A DNA stretch of 64,000 bases from Deltaproteobacteria bacterium (GTDB taxonomy: Bacteria; Desulfobacterota; Desulfobacteria; Desulfobacterales; Desulfobacteraceae), in contig JAADHV010000109.1 of NCBI GenBank assembly GCA_013151635.1, positions 36,771-100,770 on the forward strand, written 5' to 3'. Of this stretch, positions 8,544 through 17,428 are shown piece by piece; position 1 is the stretch's first letter; every line of letters starts with the position of its first letter. Position numbers and translations under genes: made by a program. The notes beneath the pieces are model-generated. The model did not search any database. It was given only the letters and a program-made list of their open reading frames with translations, and was not told the DNA's origin.

Positions 8544-9263
8544 ATGGCTCAACTTGCTGTAAATGTAGATCATGTAGCAACCCTGAGGGAAGCACGGGGA
8601 ATCAACTATCCGGAACCTGTTGCTGCGGCTGTAGCTGCCGAAACAGCAGGGGCTGACGGAATCGTTGTCCATTTGAGAGGGGACCGGCGCCACATAAAGG
8701 AAAGAGATGTAAGGCTTTTAAGAAAAATTGTACTATCAAAGCTGATACTGGAAATGGCTGCTTCAAGTGAAATGTTAGGCATTGCGCTCGATATCAAACC
8801 TGATTGTGTAACCCTTGTTCCTGAAAACAGGGAGGAGTTAACAACTGAGGGAGGCCTTGACCTTATTACCCATCAAAACCATGTCAGGGAAGTCGTAACA
8901 ACTTTAAAAAATGCTGGTATCGCTGTCTGTATTTTTATTGACCCGGACCTTGACCAGATTAAAGCAGCCCATAAAATTGATGCCGACATGATCGAAATTC
9001 ATACCGGTGCTTTTTGCGATGCAAGGACAAGTGCAAAAAAGCAAAGTGAATTTATAAGAATCGTTGATGCTGCAAAAATCGGAACCAAGCTGAAACTTGA
9101 AGTAAATGCAGGCCATGGCATATGCTATAATACGATTAAAGCCTTTAAGGGACTTTGCGAAATCAAGGAATACAGCATCGGCCACAGTATTGTTTCAAGA
9201 GCTGTATTAACCGGCATGGAACAGGCGGTAAGGGACATGAAACAATTGATTTTAGGGCTTTGA
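8544..9263 (+). CDS. pdxJ: Pyridoxine 5'-phosphate synthase
   Basis: PdxJ condenses 3-amino-1-hydroxyacetone 1-phosphate with deoxyxylulose 5-phosphate to form pyridoxine 5'-phosphate in the DXP-dependent vitamin B6 route. The 239-residue barrel has NVDHVATLREARG at the N-terminus, HLRGDRRHI, VTLVPE and EVNAGHG in family order. A strong AAGGAGGG site lies before the ATG, 20 bases after ybeY. It is the last gene of the phoH run; a new promoter overlaps its stop codon. Confidence 0.95.
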   Translation: MAQLAVNVDHVATLREARGINYPEPVAAAVAAETAGADGIVVHLRGDRRHIKERDVRLLRKIVLSKLILEMAASSEMLGIALDIKPDCVTLVPENREELTTEGGLDLITHQNHVREVVTTLKNAGIAVCIFIDPDLDQIKAAHKIDADMIEIHTGAFCDARTSAKKQSEFIRIVDAAKIGTKLKLEVNAGHGICYNTIKAFKGLCEIKEYSIGHSIVSRAVLTGMEQAVRDMKQLILGL

Positions 9264-9287
9264 TATTGTTAAAAACCATGGTATAAT
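9260..9287 (+). promoter_or_regulatory. Sigma-70-type promoter overlapping the pdxJ stop
   Basis: TTGATA at 9260-9265 and a perfect TATAAT at 9282-9287 are separated by 16 bases. Transcription would begin near 9294, about 45 bases before the ATG of the response regulator, giving that gene independent expression. Confidence 0.6.
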
Positions 9288-9338
9288 AAAAAAGTTATCA
9301 AAGTTAAACCCTTTATTAAGTTTCCAAGAATAAAAGAT

Positions 9339-10340
9339 ATGGCACATCAGAAAACAATACTGATAATTGACGACGAAATCACTATTCTCGACAGCCTTGG
9401 TTCCTTTTTTAAAGATGAAGGTTATATTGTGTTTACAGCAGAAGATGGTGAGCAGGGTCTGGATATTTTTTTTAATAAAAAGATAGATGTTGTTATCACT
9501 GATTTAAGAATGCCCAAAAAAGATGGTATTGATGTTATGAAAACCATCCACAAACATAATAGGGCAACACCCATGATCGTGGTATCAGGGGCCGGGAAAA
9601 AAGAAGATATTATCAAGGCGCTGCGCATGGGTGCCAAAGACTATATCACAAAACCTGTTACTGATCTTGAAATGATTGGCCACACAGTAGAACAGGTTCT
9701 TGAAAACAAACGCTTAAATGAAGAAAACAGGCAATACAGGGAAAAACTTGAAAAAAGCGAGAACCGGTATAGAACCATTACGGAAAATATTGCCGAGGGT
9801 GTTCTCACAGTGGATGAACTTGAAAATTTTACTTATACAAACCAGGCTTTTTGCACCATGATCGGGTATTCAAGTGATGAAATCCTGAAAAAGAACCTAA
9901 GAGACATATCTACAAAAGAAAGTTTTAAAATAGCCCGGCAGCAGACCCGAACAAGAAAAAAAGGATTGACCGGCAGGTATGAAATGCAAATGATTGATAA
10001 AAATTTAAGACCTGTTCATGTGGAGCTTGCCTGCAGCCCCATTCTTGATGATGGAAATAATTACCAGGGAGCCATCGTTGTAGTCCGGGATATAACCAAA
10101 ATTATTGAGCTTAAAAAAAAATTCGAGAAATTTCTTAACCGTGAAAATACTGCATCAAAGGATATAATTCCCATTTGTGCAAACTGCAAAAACATAAAAG
10201 TTAAAGATGATGACTGGGTGCAGGTTGAAGACTTTTTCAAAAATATTGTATTTTCCCACGGGATATGTCCTGCCTGCTGCGACAAATTATACCCGGAATT
10301 TGACTTCTCAGACTTGGATAAAAAAAACAGCAAAACCTGA
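9339..10340 (+). CDS. Response regulator with PAS domain and cysteine-rich C-terminus
   Basis: The order is a receiver domain (residues about 5-120, phospho-acceptor D55 in VITDLRMP, conserved Lys in DYITKP), a coiled coil (about 125-145), a PAS domain (about 145-260), and a C-terminal module with CANCKN, W..VE.F, SHGICPACC and LYPE. That Cys module recurs at the end of many desulfobacterial PAS/receiver proteins. Its spacing suggests metal or redox binding, but its role is undefined. There is no DNA-binding or enzymatic output domain, so signalling probably goes through protein contacts. No cognate kinase is adjacent. Confidence 0.8.
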   Translation: MAHQKTILIIDDEITILDSLGSFFKDEGYIVFTAEDGEQGLDIFFNKKIDVVITDLRMPKKDGIDVMKTIHKHNRATPMIVVSGAGKKEDIIKALRMGAKDYITKPVTDLEMIGHTVEQVLENKRLNEENRQYREKLEKSENRYRTITENIAEGVLTVDELENFTYTNQAFCTMIGYSSDEILKKNLRDISTKESFKIARQQTRTRKKGLTGRYEMQMIDKNLRPVHVELACSPILDDGNNYQGAIVVVRDITKIIELKKKFEKFLNRENTASKDIIPICANCKNIKVKDDDWVQVEDFFKNIVFSHGICPACCDKLYPEFDFSDLDKKNSKT

Positions 10341-10345
10341 ACTTT

Positions 10346-11200
10346 CTATTCCGTCAATCCCGACTCTGTTGCTGCATGGCTCACGCCGCATTGATTGTTT
10401 GACGGTACGGTTTTAAATATTTTTTTAAGACTGCCCGGCGCATTTTCCACGACAAATCCTTTTCCTGACCAGCTGAGAAGATCCTGGTCATTATAATCAT
10501 TGCCCACTGAAACAACATCCTGCCTTTCCACACCCAGTTTTTTAATGAGCCAGCCGGCCGCCCCGGCTTTTGACACATCTTTGTGAAAGACTTCTATCCA
10601 TGATGACTTATGATCAAGCGGAGAGGTGGCATGGATTACGCTGAAACAGGACAGATCCTTTTTTATTGTTTCTATTAAACCCATATCTGTATTGCCCGGT
10701 ACAACGGCCAATACTTCAGTGGCAGGGTCAAAGGACCTGCGCCCTTTCTCCAGGGGCAATGCATATTCCTTATAAAGCGAAAGCCGGGCAAAAAAATCAG
10801 GGTTATGGTTTCCATGGGATTTATATAGGAAATGCTTTGTATCAGGTATGGACTTATGCACCATATAGTCAAATTTCTTATTATCAAAATAATTGGTTAT
10901 CCTGATTATATCCGAACTTGATAATGCTTTTTTGCAAAGCAGCTTTAATCCCGGGAACTCAATTATACCGGCACCTGTGGAGAATATGACATAATCTACA
11001 GGCAGGGGGCTGCCCCCCTTGCCCATGCCAAGAGACTTCAAGGTCTTTTCAAATGAATATACAGACCTGCCAGTGGCGATAATAGTAATTATTTTTTTTT
11101 GCTTTAATAATTCAAGTGTTTTGATGTCCTGCCGGGAAATGGTTTTGTCATCTTTTAACAATGTACCGTCAAAATCAGTAATAAAAAGTTTTTTTTTCAT
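10346..11200 (-). CDS. Cof-type HAD-family phosphatase
   Basis: This 284-residue cytoplasmic HAD hydrolase has nucleophile and acid D9 and D11 in FITDFDGTLL, motif II in ATGRS, and motif IV GNDYNDQDLL. The Cof-type cap lies between motifs II and III. Such enzymes dephosphorylate sugar phosphates or related metabolites; the substrate is unknown. It is convergent with the response regulator (5 bases apart) and divergent from the esterase gene across 85 bases. Confidence 0.85.
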   Translation of the reverse strand: MKKKLFITDFDGTLLKDDKTISRQDIKTLELLKQKKIITIIATGRSVYSFEKTLKSLGMGKGGSPLPVDYVIFSTGAGIIEFPGLKLLCKKALSSSDIIRITNYFDNKKFDYMVHKSIPDTKHFLYKSHGNHNPDFFARLSLYKEYALPLEKGRRSFDPATEVLAVVPGNTDMGLIETIKKDLSCFSVIHATSPLDHKSSWIEVFHKDVSKAGAAGWLIKKLGVERQDVVSVGNDYNDQDLLSWSGKGFVVENAPGSLKKIFKTVPSNNQCGVSHAATESGLTE

Positions 11201-11285
11201 TTATATATGTTTTCCATAAAAAATATTTGGTTCAGCACCAAACTGTGATAACATTTTTTTTAATGGATAAACAATATGGTTTTTT

Positions 11286-12179
11286 ATGGGCAAAACAACA
11301 TCGCATATATTAGAAAGCATTCTAAAACACCTAAGATCACGACCCGGCTTTGATTCCGTCGGTATTGGGCAATACAGAAAACTGCTTGAAAAAAGTGCGT
11401 TTGCCTTTAAACCTTACAAATCAATAAAGGTTGAACCGTTTTGTATCAAAGGGATTGAAGCTCAATGGCTTTTGCCTCTGCATCACAATGAAAAGCGGAT
11501 CATCATGTATATCCATGGGGGAGGATATATTGCAGGCTCGATAAACTCCCATAAAGACCTTGCATCACGAATAGCAAAAGCTTCAAATGCTAAAGTTTTG
11601 ATTTTCAACTATGGCCTGGCCCCTGAACACCCTTTCCCGGAAGGACTTACAGATGTAAAGACCATGTATCAATGGCTTTTTGATAATTACTATGACACCT
11701 GCAAGATAAGCCTTGCAGCAGATTCCGCAGGGGCAGGACTTGGCCTTTCCCTGTTGTCCTGGGTCTTGCTGGAAAAGCGCTTTCTGCCCGTATGTTCGGT
11801 ATTAATGTCGCCCTGGATTGATCTTGAATGTAAGAATGAATCCCATATTAATAACAGTGGAAAAGACCCCATGCTAAGCCGGGAAACTTTGAAAAAGGCT
11901 GCGCGGCTTTATACGGATCAAGACCTGTCTCTTCCCATGATATCCCCTGTTAACAGTAATTTTAAAGGAATCACTCCTGTCCTGATCCAGGTTGGAGGTC
12001 ATGAAGTCCTGATGGATGACTCAAAAACCCTGGCACAGAAACTCAAAAAAACAGGGGCAATTGTTGAGCTTGAAATATGGGAAGAGATGTTTCATGTGTG
12101 GCAATATTTTGCCAGGTATCTTTCAGAGGGCCGGCTGGCCATTGAACATATTGGCAGTTTTATTAAAAACTATTCCTAA
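11286..12179 (+). CDS. Alpha/beta hydrolase, hormone-sensitive-lipase-like esterase
   Basis: The HGGGY oxyanion motif (about residue 76) and the nucleophile elbow ADSAG place this 297-residue protein in the HSL (bacterial family IV) carboxylesterases. An Asp near DD in GGHEVLMDDS and a His in EEMFHVW complete the triad. No signal peptide is seen, so it acts in the cytoplasm, probably on short-chain acyl or acetyl esters. A good ribosome site is lacking. It converges on the hybrid kinase gene. Confidence 0.85.
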   Translation: MGKTTSHILESILKHLRSRPGFDSVGIGQYRKLLEKSAFAFKPYKSIKVEPFCIKGIEAQWLLPLHHNEKRIIMYIHGGGYIAGSINSHKDLASRIAKASNAKVLIFNYGLAPEHPFPEGLTDVKTMYQWLFDNYYDTCKISLAADSAGAGLGLSLLSWVLLEKRFLPVCSVLMSPWIDLECKNESHINNSGKDPMLSRETLKKAARLYTDQDLSLPMISPVNSNFKGITPVLIQVGGHEVLMDDSKTLAQKLKKTGAIVELEIWEEMFHVWQYFARYLSEGRLAIEHIGSFIKNYS

Positions 12180-12196
12180 AGCCCTGGGCCGGATGT

Positions 12197-14581
12197 CTAA
12201 GCCTTATCCAGGATATCCCGTACAATCATAAGCATGTCATCCATATCAACAGGTTTCATCAAAATCTTTTCGATTTCCAGGCTCTTTTTAATTTCAGGGG
12301 CAAGGGAAATACCAGTACACATAATTATAGGAACCTTTGGATTTATTTCGTGTATTTTCCTTGACAGCAGTTCTCCTGTCATTTCAGGCATTGTATAATC
12401 GGTAATTACCAAATCAAATCTATCCGGATTTTTTTCAAACAATTCAAATGCCTGCTTGGAATTCACCATAGATTCAACCTCATAGCCGTAATCTTCAAGC
12501 ATTTCCTTTCCAACCTCAGCCAGATAGATCTCGTCATCTACAAAAAGAATGGTTTCATTACCTTCTGTAATTTCAACAGGCTTATGACTTTTTTCAATAA
12601 CTTTTTTTACTGCAGGAAAAAACAAGTGGAATACAGTACCCGATCCCTTTTTGCTTTTCACCTGGATCACCCCGTTATGGTCTTTTACAATACCGTGGAC
12701 TGTTGCAAGGCCCAAGCCTGTTCCCGCACCAATTTTTTTGGTTGTAAAATAAGGGTCAAAAATTTTTTCAATTATCTGCCTATCCATCCCATGGCCGGTA
12801 TCTGAAACAGACAATTTAATATATTCACCCGGCAAAAGTTCCTCAAACCAATTCTCAGTTTTTTTTGTCACAACTATATCCGAGAGTTTTAATTCAAGGC
12901 ACCCTCCACTTTTTTCCATGGCATGGGCCGCATTTGAGCATAAATTCATGAAGACCTGGTGAATCTGGGTCTGGTCTGCCATAATGGGGCTTAGGCCTTG
13001 TTTAAAGCTATGCTTTATTTCAATGGTTGTCGGTATGGAAGCCCTTAATAATTTAATTACTTCCTTTGCTATCAAACCCATATCAGAAGGGATTTTTTCA
13101 CTTTCGGTCTTCCTGCTGAACAAGAGGATCTGATTTACCAGCCCTTTGGCCCTTTCGCTTGCTTTTAAAACCTGTTCAACATAAGGCAGGACTTTTGATG
13201 CTTCCGGGGTATGTTTCTTTATCAATTGAGTATACCCGATTATTCCACCCAGGATATTGTTAAAGTCGTGGGCCACCCCCCCGGCAAGATTTCCTATGGC
13301 CTCCATTTTCCTGGTTTGCTGCATCCTGTTTTCCATCATAAGCTGCTTTGTCATATCCCTGGCAAGCCCTTGAAATCCAATGGGCTCCCCATTTTTACCC
13401 CTCATGAGAGATGTAATAATTCCAACATTTTTCCTGATATTATCTTTTGTAATAAAGGTGCAATGGATAAGCTGGCTTGTCTGCCCTGTCATATAAACCC
13501 TGTGAAAGACATTAAACAACTTTTCAACGTCATCTTTAACTGCAATTTCCCTGTAATTCAAACCTTTGAGTTCATCATCCGAATACCCGAGAAGCACTGA
13601 TAGAGAACTATTAAAAAACATTAAATTGCCTTTATGGTTCAGTTCAAAATAAGAATCTTCAATATTTTCAAGGATGGAGCGGTATTTTTCTTCACTCTTT
13701 TTTAAAGCTGCATGTGCTGATTTCCTGTCCTCAATTTCCCTGACCAGTTCAGATGTTTTCTCCCTGACAAGATTTTCCAGTTCTATGTGTGACCTCTTAA
13801 GCTGTTGTTCCGCTTTTTTCCGCTGGGTTATATCTTCCACACTTGCAATCACCTGGGTTGGAGAAGCCCCGGGGTCCACCGGGTTGAAAACAACCCGCAA
13901 AGCCAGTGTCCTTCCACCTGTAAAGGACGTATATTCATCTTCAAAAACAGCAACCTCTCCATTCAAAGCCTTATGGATCGCCTTTCGCATTCCAGGGCTG
14001 CTGTCCCGGGCTGTATTGAACCCGATGAGCTGTTCCTTTTTTGATCCCATAAGTTCGACAAATTTGTCATTGAATTCCTTAATTTCTCCATTTAAATCAA
14101 ACCTGATAATACCTAAAGGAGAATTATCAAAAATAATTCTTTGATCCCTTTCTTTTTCTTTGAGAATAGACAAGGCATGATTCAGCTCTTTCCTTGATAT
14201 TTCCAGGTCATAATTTTTATCCTCAAACTTGCGCATGACATCCGAAAGCTCAATGGATTTCCTGATAATTTTCAAATTCTGCTCATTCAGGGTCTCTCTG
14301 GTTTGTTCACGGTCACTTACAATGAGAAGCATCTGTTTTGCGATGATTAGGAAAGCAACAAGTCCAAAGACCCCGATACCGGCTTTTATAAACATGCCAA
14401 AGAATTGTTGTTGATTTAACAAAGCCACTGTTTTAGAATCCATTGACAGAAACTCGACACTTCTGCCAATTATGATATTGCAGATAATATAATCAGTGAA
14501 AAGGACGGCTATAAAGAAAATAATAAAAATCAAAAACAGGAAAAAAAGCTTTTGATTAAAAGGCTCTTTAAAAATTTTCAT
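12197..14581 (-). CDS. Membrane hybrid sensor histidine kinase with two PAS domains
   Basis: Two N-terminal membrane helices (about 10-35 and 55-80 from the chosen start) are followed by a coiled coil, PAS 1, a coiled coil and PAS 2. Then come HisKA with the phospho-His in GGVAHDFNNIL, HATPase with GTGLGLATVHGI, and a C-terminal receiver with Asp in DLVITDYTMP. The frame is open to 14623, but the ATG at 14581 is preceded by AGGGA and sits 18 bases after the FIST gene stop, so I prefer it. Linkage to a FIST protein suggests the FIST protein supplies the sensory input to this kinase (inference). Confidence 0.85.
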   Translation of the reverse strand: MKIFKEPFNQKLFFLFLIFIIFFIAVLFTDYIICNIIIGRSVEFLSMDSKTVALLNQQQFFGMFIKAGIGVFGLVAFLIIAKQMLLIVSDREQTRETLNEQNLKIIRKSIELSDVMRKFEDKNYDLEISRKELNHALSILKEKERDQRIIFDNSPLGIIRFDLNGEIKEFNDKFVELMGSKKEQLIGFNTARDSSPGMRKAIHKALNGEVAVFEDEYTSFTGGRTLALRVVFNPVDPGASPTQVIASVEDITQRKKAEQQLKRSHIELENLVREKTSELVREIEDRKSAHAALKKSEEKYRSILENIEDSYFELNHKGNLMFFNSSLSVLLGYSDDELKGLNYREIAVKDDVEKLFNVFHRVYMTGQTSQLIHCTFITKDNIRKNVGIITSLMRGKNGEPIGFQGLARDMTKQLMMENRMQQTRKMEAIGNLAGGVAHDFNNILGGIIGYTQLIKKHTPEASKVLPYVEQVLKASERAKGLVNQILLFSRKTESEKIPSDMGLIAKEVIKLLRASIPTTIEIKHSFKQGLSPIMADQTQIHQVFMNLCSNAAHAMEKSGGCLELKLSDIVVTKKTENWFEELLPGEYIKLSVSDTGHGMDRQIIEKIFDPYFTTKKIGAGTGLGLATVHGIVKDHNGVIQVKSKKGSGTVFHLFFPAVKKVIEKSHKPVEITEGNETILFVDDEIYLAEVGKEMLEDYGYEVESMVNSKQAFELFEKNPDRFDLVITDYTMPEMTGELLSRKIHEINPKVPIIMCTGISLAPEIKKSLEIEKILMKPVDMDDMLMIVRDILDKA

Positions 14582-14598
14582 CGTTCCCTGTTTCACCC

Positions 14599-15813
14599 TC
14601 AATTTTTCATGCCAAGAACCCATAACACCACCGTTTCATTATGGAACCTGGCTGCCTGCAATTTTTTATTATTTTTATCAAGCGGGCCTATTTCTCCATA
14701 GGTATAAAAACCGACAATTGGAATATCTTCTCCAAATACCTGTTTTACGATGTCTATTTCCTCTGATATCCTTCTTCCGAGGACAAGTTTTCGCCCGATA
14801 CAGCTGAACATAAGAACCAACCTCGGGGAAGCACCGGAAAGTCCTTCTCTGGCCTGGACGGCAGCCTGTTTCGCACCGTTTATTATATCTGCCCTTGAAG
14901 CGGTCATAAGTGTAATGGCACTGCCTTCAGGTATTGATCCTGCAAGTGTTATGGAACCTTCTTTTTCATTGACGGCAAGACCGCATCTTAATTGGAAATA
15001 TTCCTGATCACCAATAGTGGCCTTTGAATCTATCAGTCCAAAAGGGTACTCAAGACAGATTTCAGGCAATCGCCGGCTGCGTTCCTCACCAAGAAGGTCC
15101 TTATAAAAGTCAAGGGCTCTTGTTTCCCCGAATTTTTCTACAACATTCTTATTAGCCCTGGTACAATAAATTTTACCACCAATAGGTTCAAAGCCGGAAC
15201 GTACACCGGTCGAGGTGATATAAGGGTCATCTCCTGAAACCATGATGGCCGTCACAAGATCACCCCTGTAACATTTCCCGTTATAAAACTGGAAAGTTTC
15301 TTTAAACCGGCCACCATCCCCTAAAAAACCACCGACTATTTCAAAATTACTGCCTATAACAGATTGAATCCCCTTTAAAAGGGAAACACCGTCCCCTGCC
15401 AGGCCGTCCGGAAAAAGAACCATTGATTTTGCATTCGCCATTGGAATATTTTTGGCAATTTTTTTTGCAAGCCGCCTGCCGCAGTCTTCCTCATTATTTC
15501 GCATTCCCTTGACTGCCGTAACATAAAAAGACAATTTTTCCGATGAAATAAGACACATTACTATGGTATCCGATCCCAGTCCAAGGGCGGATATTTCACC
15601 GGCAGTCGTACCCCCGACCATTGGCACATCGCCGATAACCGATTGGATTCCATATAACAGGTCCTGGTATTCCATTCGCTGGGAAGCAAAAACAATTGCA
15701 AGATCAGGCTTGTGACGGCCAAAAGATAACATTGCCGATCTGGCCGCATCTTTCCCTGCTGTCACTGAATCCTTTTTGCTGCTGCTCCCGACGCCAACGA
15801 TCAAATCATCCAT
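14599..15813 (-). CDS. FIST-domain signal-sensing protein
   Basis: This 404-residue protein has a FIST_N domain (about 20-220: GVGSS, GGTTAGEIS, VGGFLGDGG) and a FIST_C domain (about 230-385: SCIGRK, GFYTYGEIGP). FIST proteins are predicted small-ligand sensors, possibly for amino acids, often paired with histidine kinases or chemoreceptors. No membrane segment is seen. Its ATG overlaps the stop of the S1 gene by one base (TAATG), implying translational coupling, and the hybrid kinase follows directly. Confidence 0.88.
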   Translation of the reverse strand: MDDLIVGVGSSSKKDSVTAGKDAARSAMLSFGRHKPDLAIVFASQRMEYQDLLYGIQSVIGDVPMVGGTTAGEISALGLGSDTIVMCLISSEKLSFYVTAVKGMRNNEEDCGRRLAKKIAKNIPMANAKSMVLFPDGLAGDGVSLLKGIQSVIGSNFEIVGGFLGDGGRFKETFQFYNGKCYRGDLVTAIMVSGDDPYITSTGVRSGFEPIGGKIYCTRANKNVVEKFGETRALDFYKDLLGEERSRRLPEICLEYPFGLIDSKATIGDQEYFQLRCGLAVNEKEGSITLAGSIPEGSAITLMTASRADIINGAKQAAVQAREGLSGASPRLVLMFSCIGRKLVLGRRISEEIDIVKQVFGEDIPIVGFYTYGEIGPLDKNNKKLQAARFHNETVVLWVLGMKN

Positions 15814-17270
15814 TATTTTCTCTTTTTCATAGCTTCCATAAAAAGGCTTTCCATGGTTCCAAGAGACTTTGGTTTACCTGTGCCGGCAAATTGTTTCCAA
15901 TCATCACCCTCTTTTTGGTCAGGTGTTGTCAGGGTGATTCTTCTTTTTTCCTCGTCAACCTCCTGGACCATTACATTAACTGAATCCCCCGGTTTAAGCG
16001 CATCAAAGTCCGAGGGTTTTGCAGAATTTTTAATATTGGACAATGGCATCAAACCCACTACCCCGGGCTCGAGATTAATAAAAAGACCGAATTTTTCTCT
16101 TTTTTCCATACGGCCTTCAATAATCGAAGCGATTTCATATTTGGCAGAAGCACCTGTCCAGGGATCGCCCAGGGCATCCTTGATGCTTAAGGAAATTCTT
16201 TTGGAATCCATGTCAATGGATTTTATCACAACCCGGACCATTTCTCCCACCTGAACCACATCATCAGGCCTCAGCACTCTTCTGGCATGGCTCATCTCGC
16301 TTATATGGACAAGGCCGTCCACACCCGGAACAATTTCCACAAAAGCACCGAAAGAAGTCAGCCTGACCACTTTTCCCGACACTTGATCCCCCGGGTTAAA
16401 AGAATTTTCCATACTGTCCCACGGATTGGAAGATGTCTGTTTCATTGACAGAGAAATTTTCAGGGTACCGGGTTCTTTTAAGGGTTCTATTTTTAATATT
16501 TTTACATTCACAGCATCACCGGGCCGGATAATTTCCTCTGGTTTTTCTATACGGGACCATGACAGTTCTGAAATATGCGCCATCCCTTCTAACCCTGGAA
16601 TCAATTCAATAAAAGCGCCATAGGGCATCAACTTGGTAACAACGCCCTGAACCGTATCCCCTTGTTTTACTTTTTCAAAATATGCTTTTTGCTTTTCTTT
16701 TAACTCTTCGTTCAGCAAATCCCTTCTTGACACGACAATATTTCTCCCGCCTTCCTCATACCTGGTGATCAGGAAATGATGGGTATGTCCGATATAGTCT
16801 TCCTGGTTTTCCACATATTTCACATCTATCTGGCTTATAGGACAAAAAGCTCTCTTCCCCATTATATTGACACTGAATCCACCTTTAATTTTATCCGTGA
16901 CCTTGCCTTCAACAGGGGTCTGGTTCATAGAAGCATCTTTCAGCATGGTTGCTTTCCCGGCACCGGAAAGCGCCCTGGACAATATCACTTCACTCTCAGT
17001 TAAAGAGACCACATAAAGTTTTATCTTATCACCGATTTTAAACGGGCATTCTTCATTCTCATCCAGAAGCTCAGTCTTTGCTACAACACCATCACTTTTA
17101 GTACCCGTATCAACATATACGTTTATTTTTCCGACTGAAATGATCTCACCTTCGACCATATCCCCCTGGTTCAGCTCATGGCCTGTTTTTGAATCATATA
17201 GTTCAAATAGCTCGGCAAAATTTGCTTCTTCAGTGTTTTCCAATTCATTATCATCCATCGGGTCTGTCAT
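15813..17270 (-). CDS. S1 RNA-binding domain protein with five S1 repeats (ribosomal protein S1-like)
   Basis: Five S1 motifs are readable, starting near residues 37, 110, 200, 285 and 375. The third (YGAFIEL..GLEGMAHISELSW) and fourth (FGAFVEIVPGVDGLVHISEMS) are the most canonical. The total is 485 residues, shorter than E. coli S1 with six repeats, so this may be an accessory S1 paralogue rather than the main ribosomal S1. It probably binds mRNA during translation. It is the first gene of an S1-FIST-kinase run with overlapping ends, an unexpected mix of translation and signalling genes. Confidence 0.85.
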   Translation of the reverse strand: MTDPMDDNELENTEEANFAELFELYDSKTGHELNQGDMVEGEIISVGKINVYVDTGTKSDGVVAKTELLDENEECPFKIGDKIKLYVVSLTESEVILSRALSGAGKATMLKDASMNQTPVEGKVTDKIKGGFSVNIMGKRAFCPISQIDVKYVENQEDYIGHTHHFLITRYEEGGRNIVVSRRDLLNEELKEKQKAYFEKVKQGDTVQGVVTKLMPYGAFIELIPGLEGMAHISELSWSRIEKPEEIIRPGDAVNVKILKIEPLKEPGTLKISLSMKQTSSNPWDSMENSFNPGDQVSGKVVRLTSFGAFVEIVPGVDGLVHISEMSHARRVLRPDDVVQVGEMVRVVIKSIDMDSKRISLSIKDALGDPWTGASAKYEIASIIEGRMEKREKFGLFINLEPGVVGLMPLSNIKNSAKPSDFDALKPGDSVNVMVQEVDEEKRRITLTTPDQKEGDDWKQFAGTGKPKSLGTMESLFMEAMKKRK

Positions 17271-17428
17271 TCTTATTCTCCTGAAAACATAAATTTCCCT
17301 CTATGCATTCTGTACTACCCTTTACCGCTTAAAGTGTAAAGTTAAAAAATAAATCAATGAAAACGGTTTTTTTTTAAGGGAAAAAACAGTATGATAGTTA
17401 AAAAGACCCATAACAAGGTATTGCAGCT

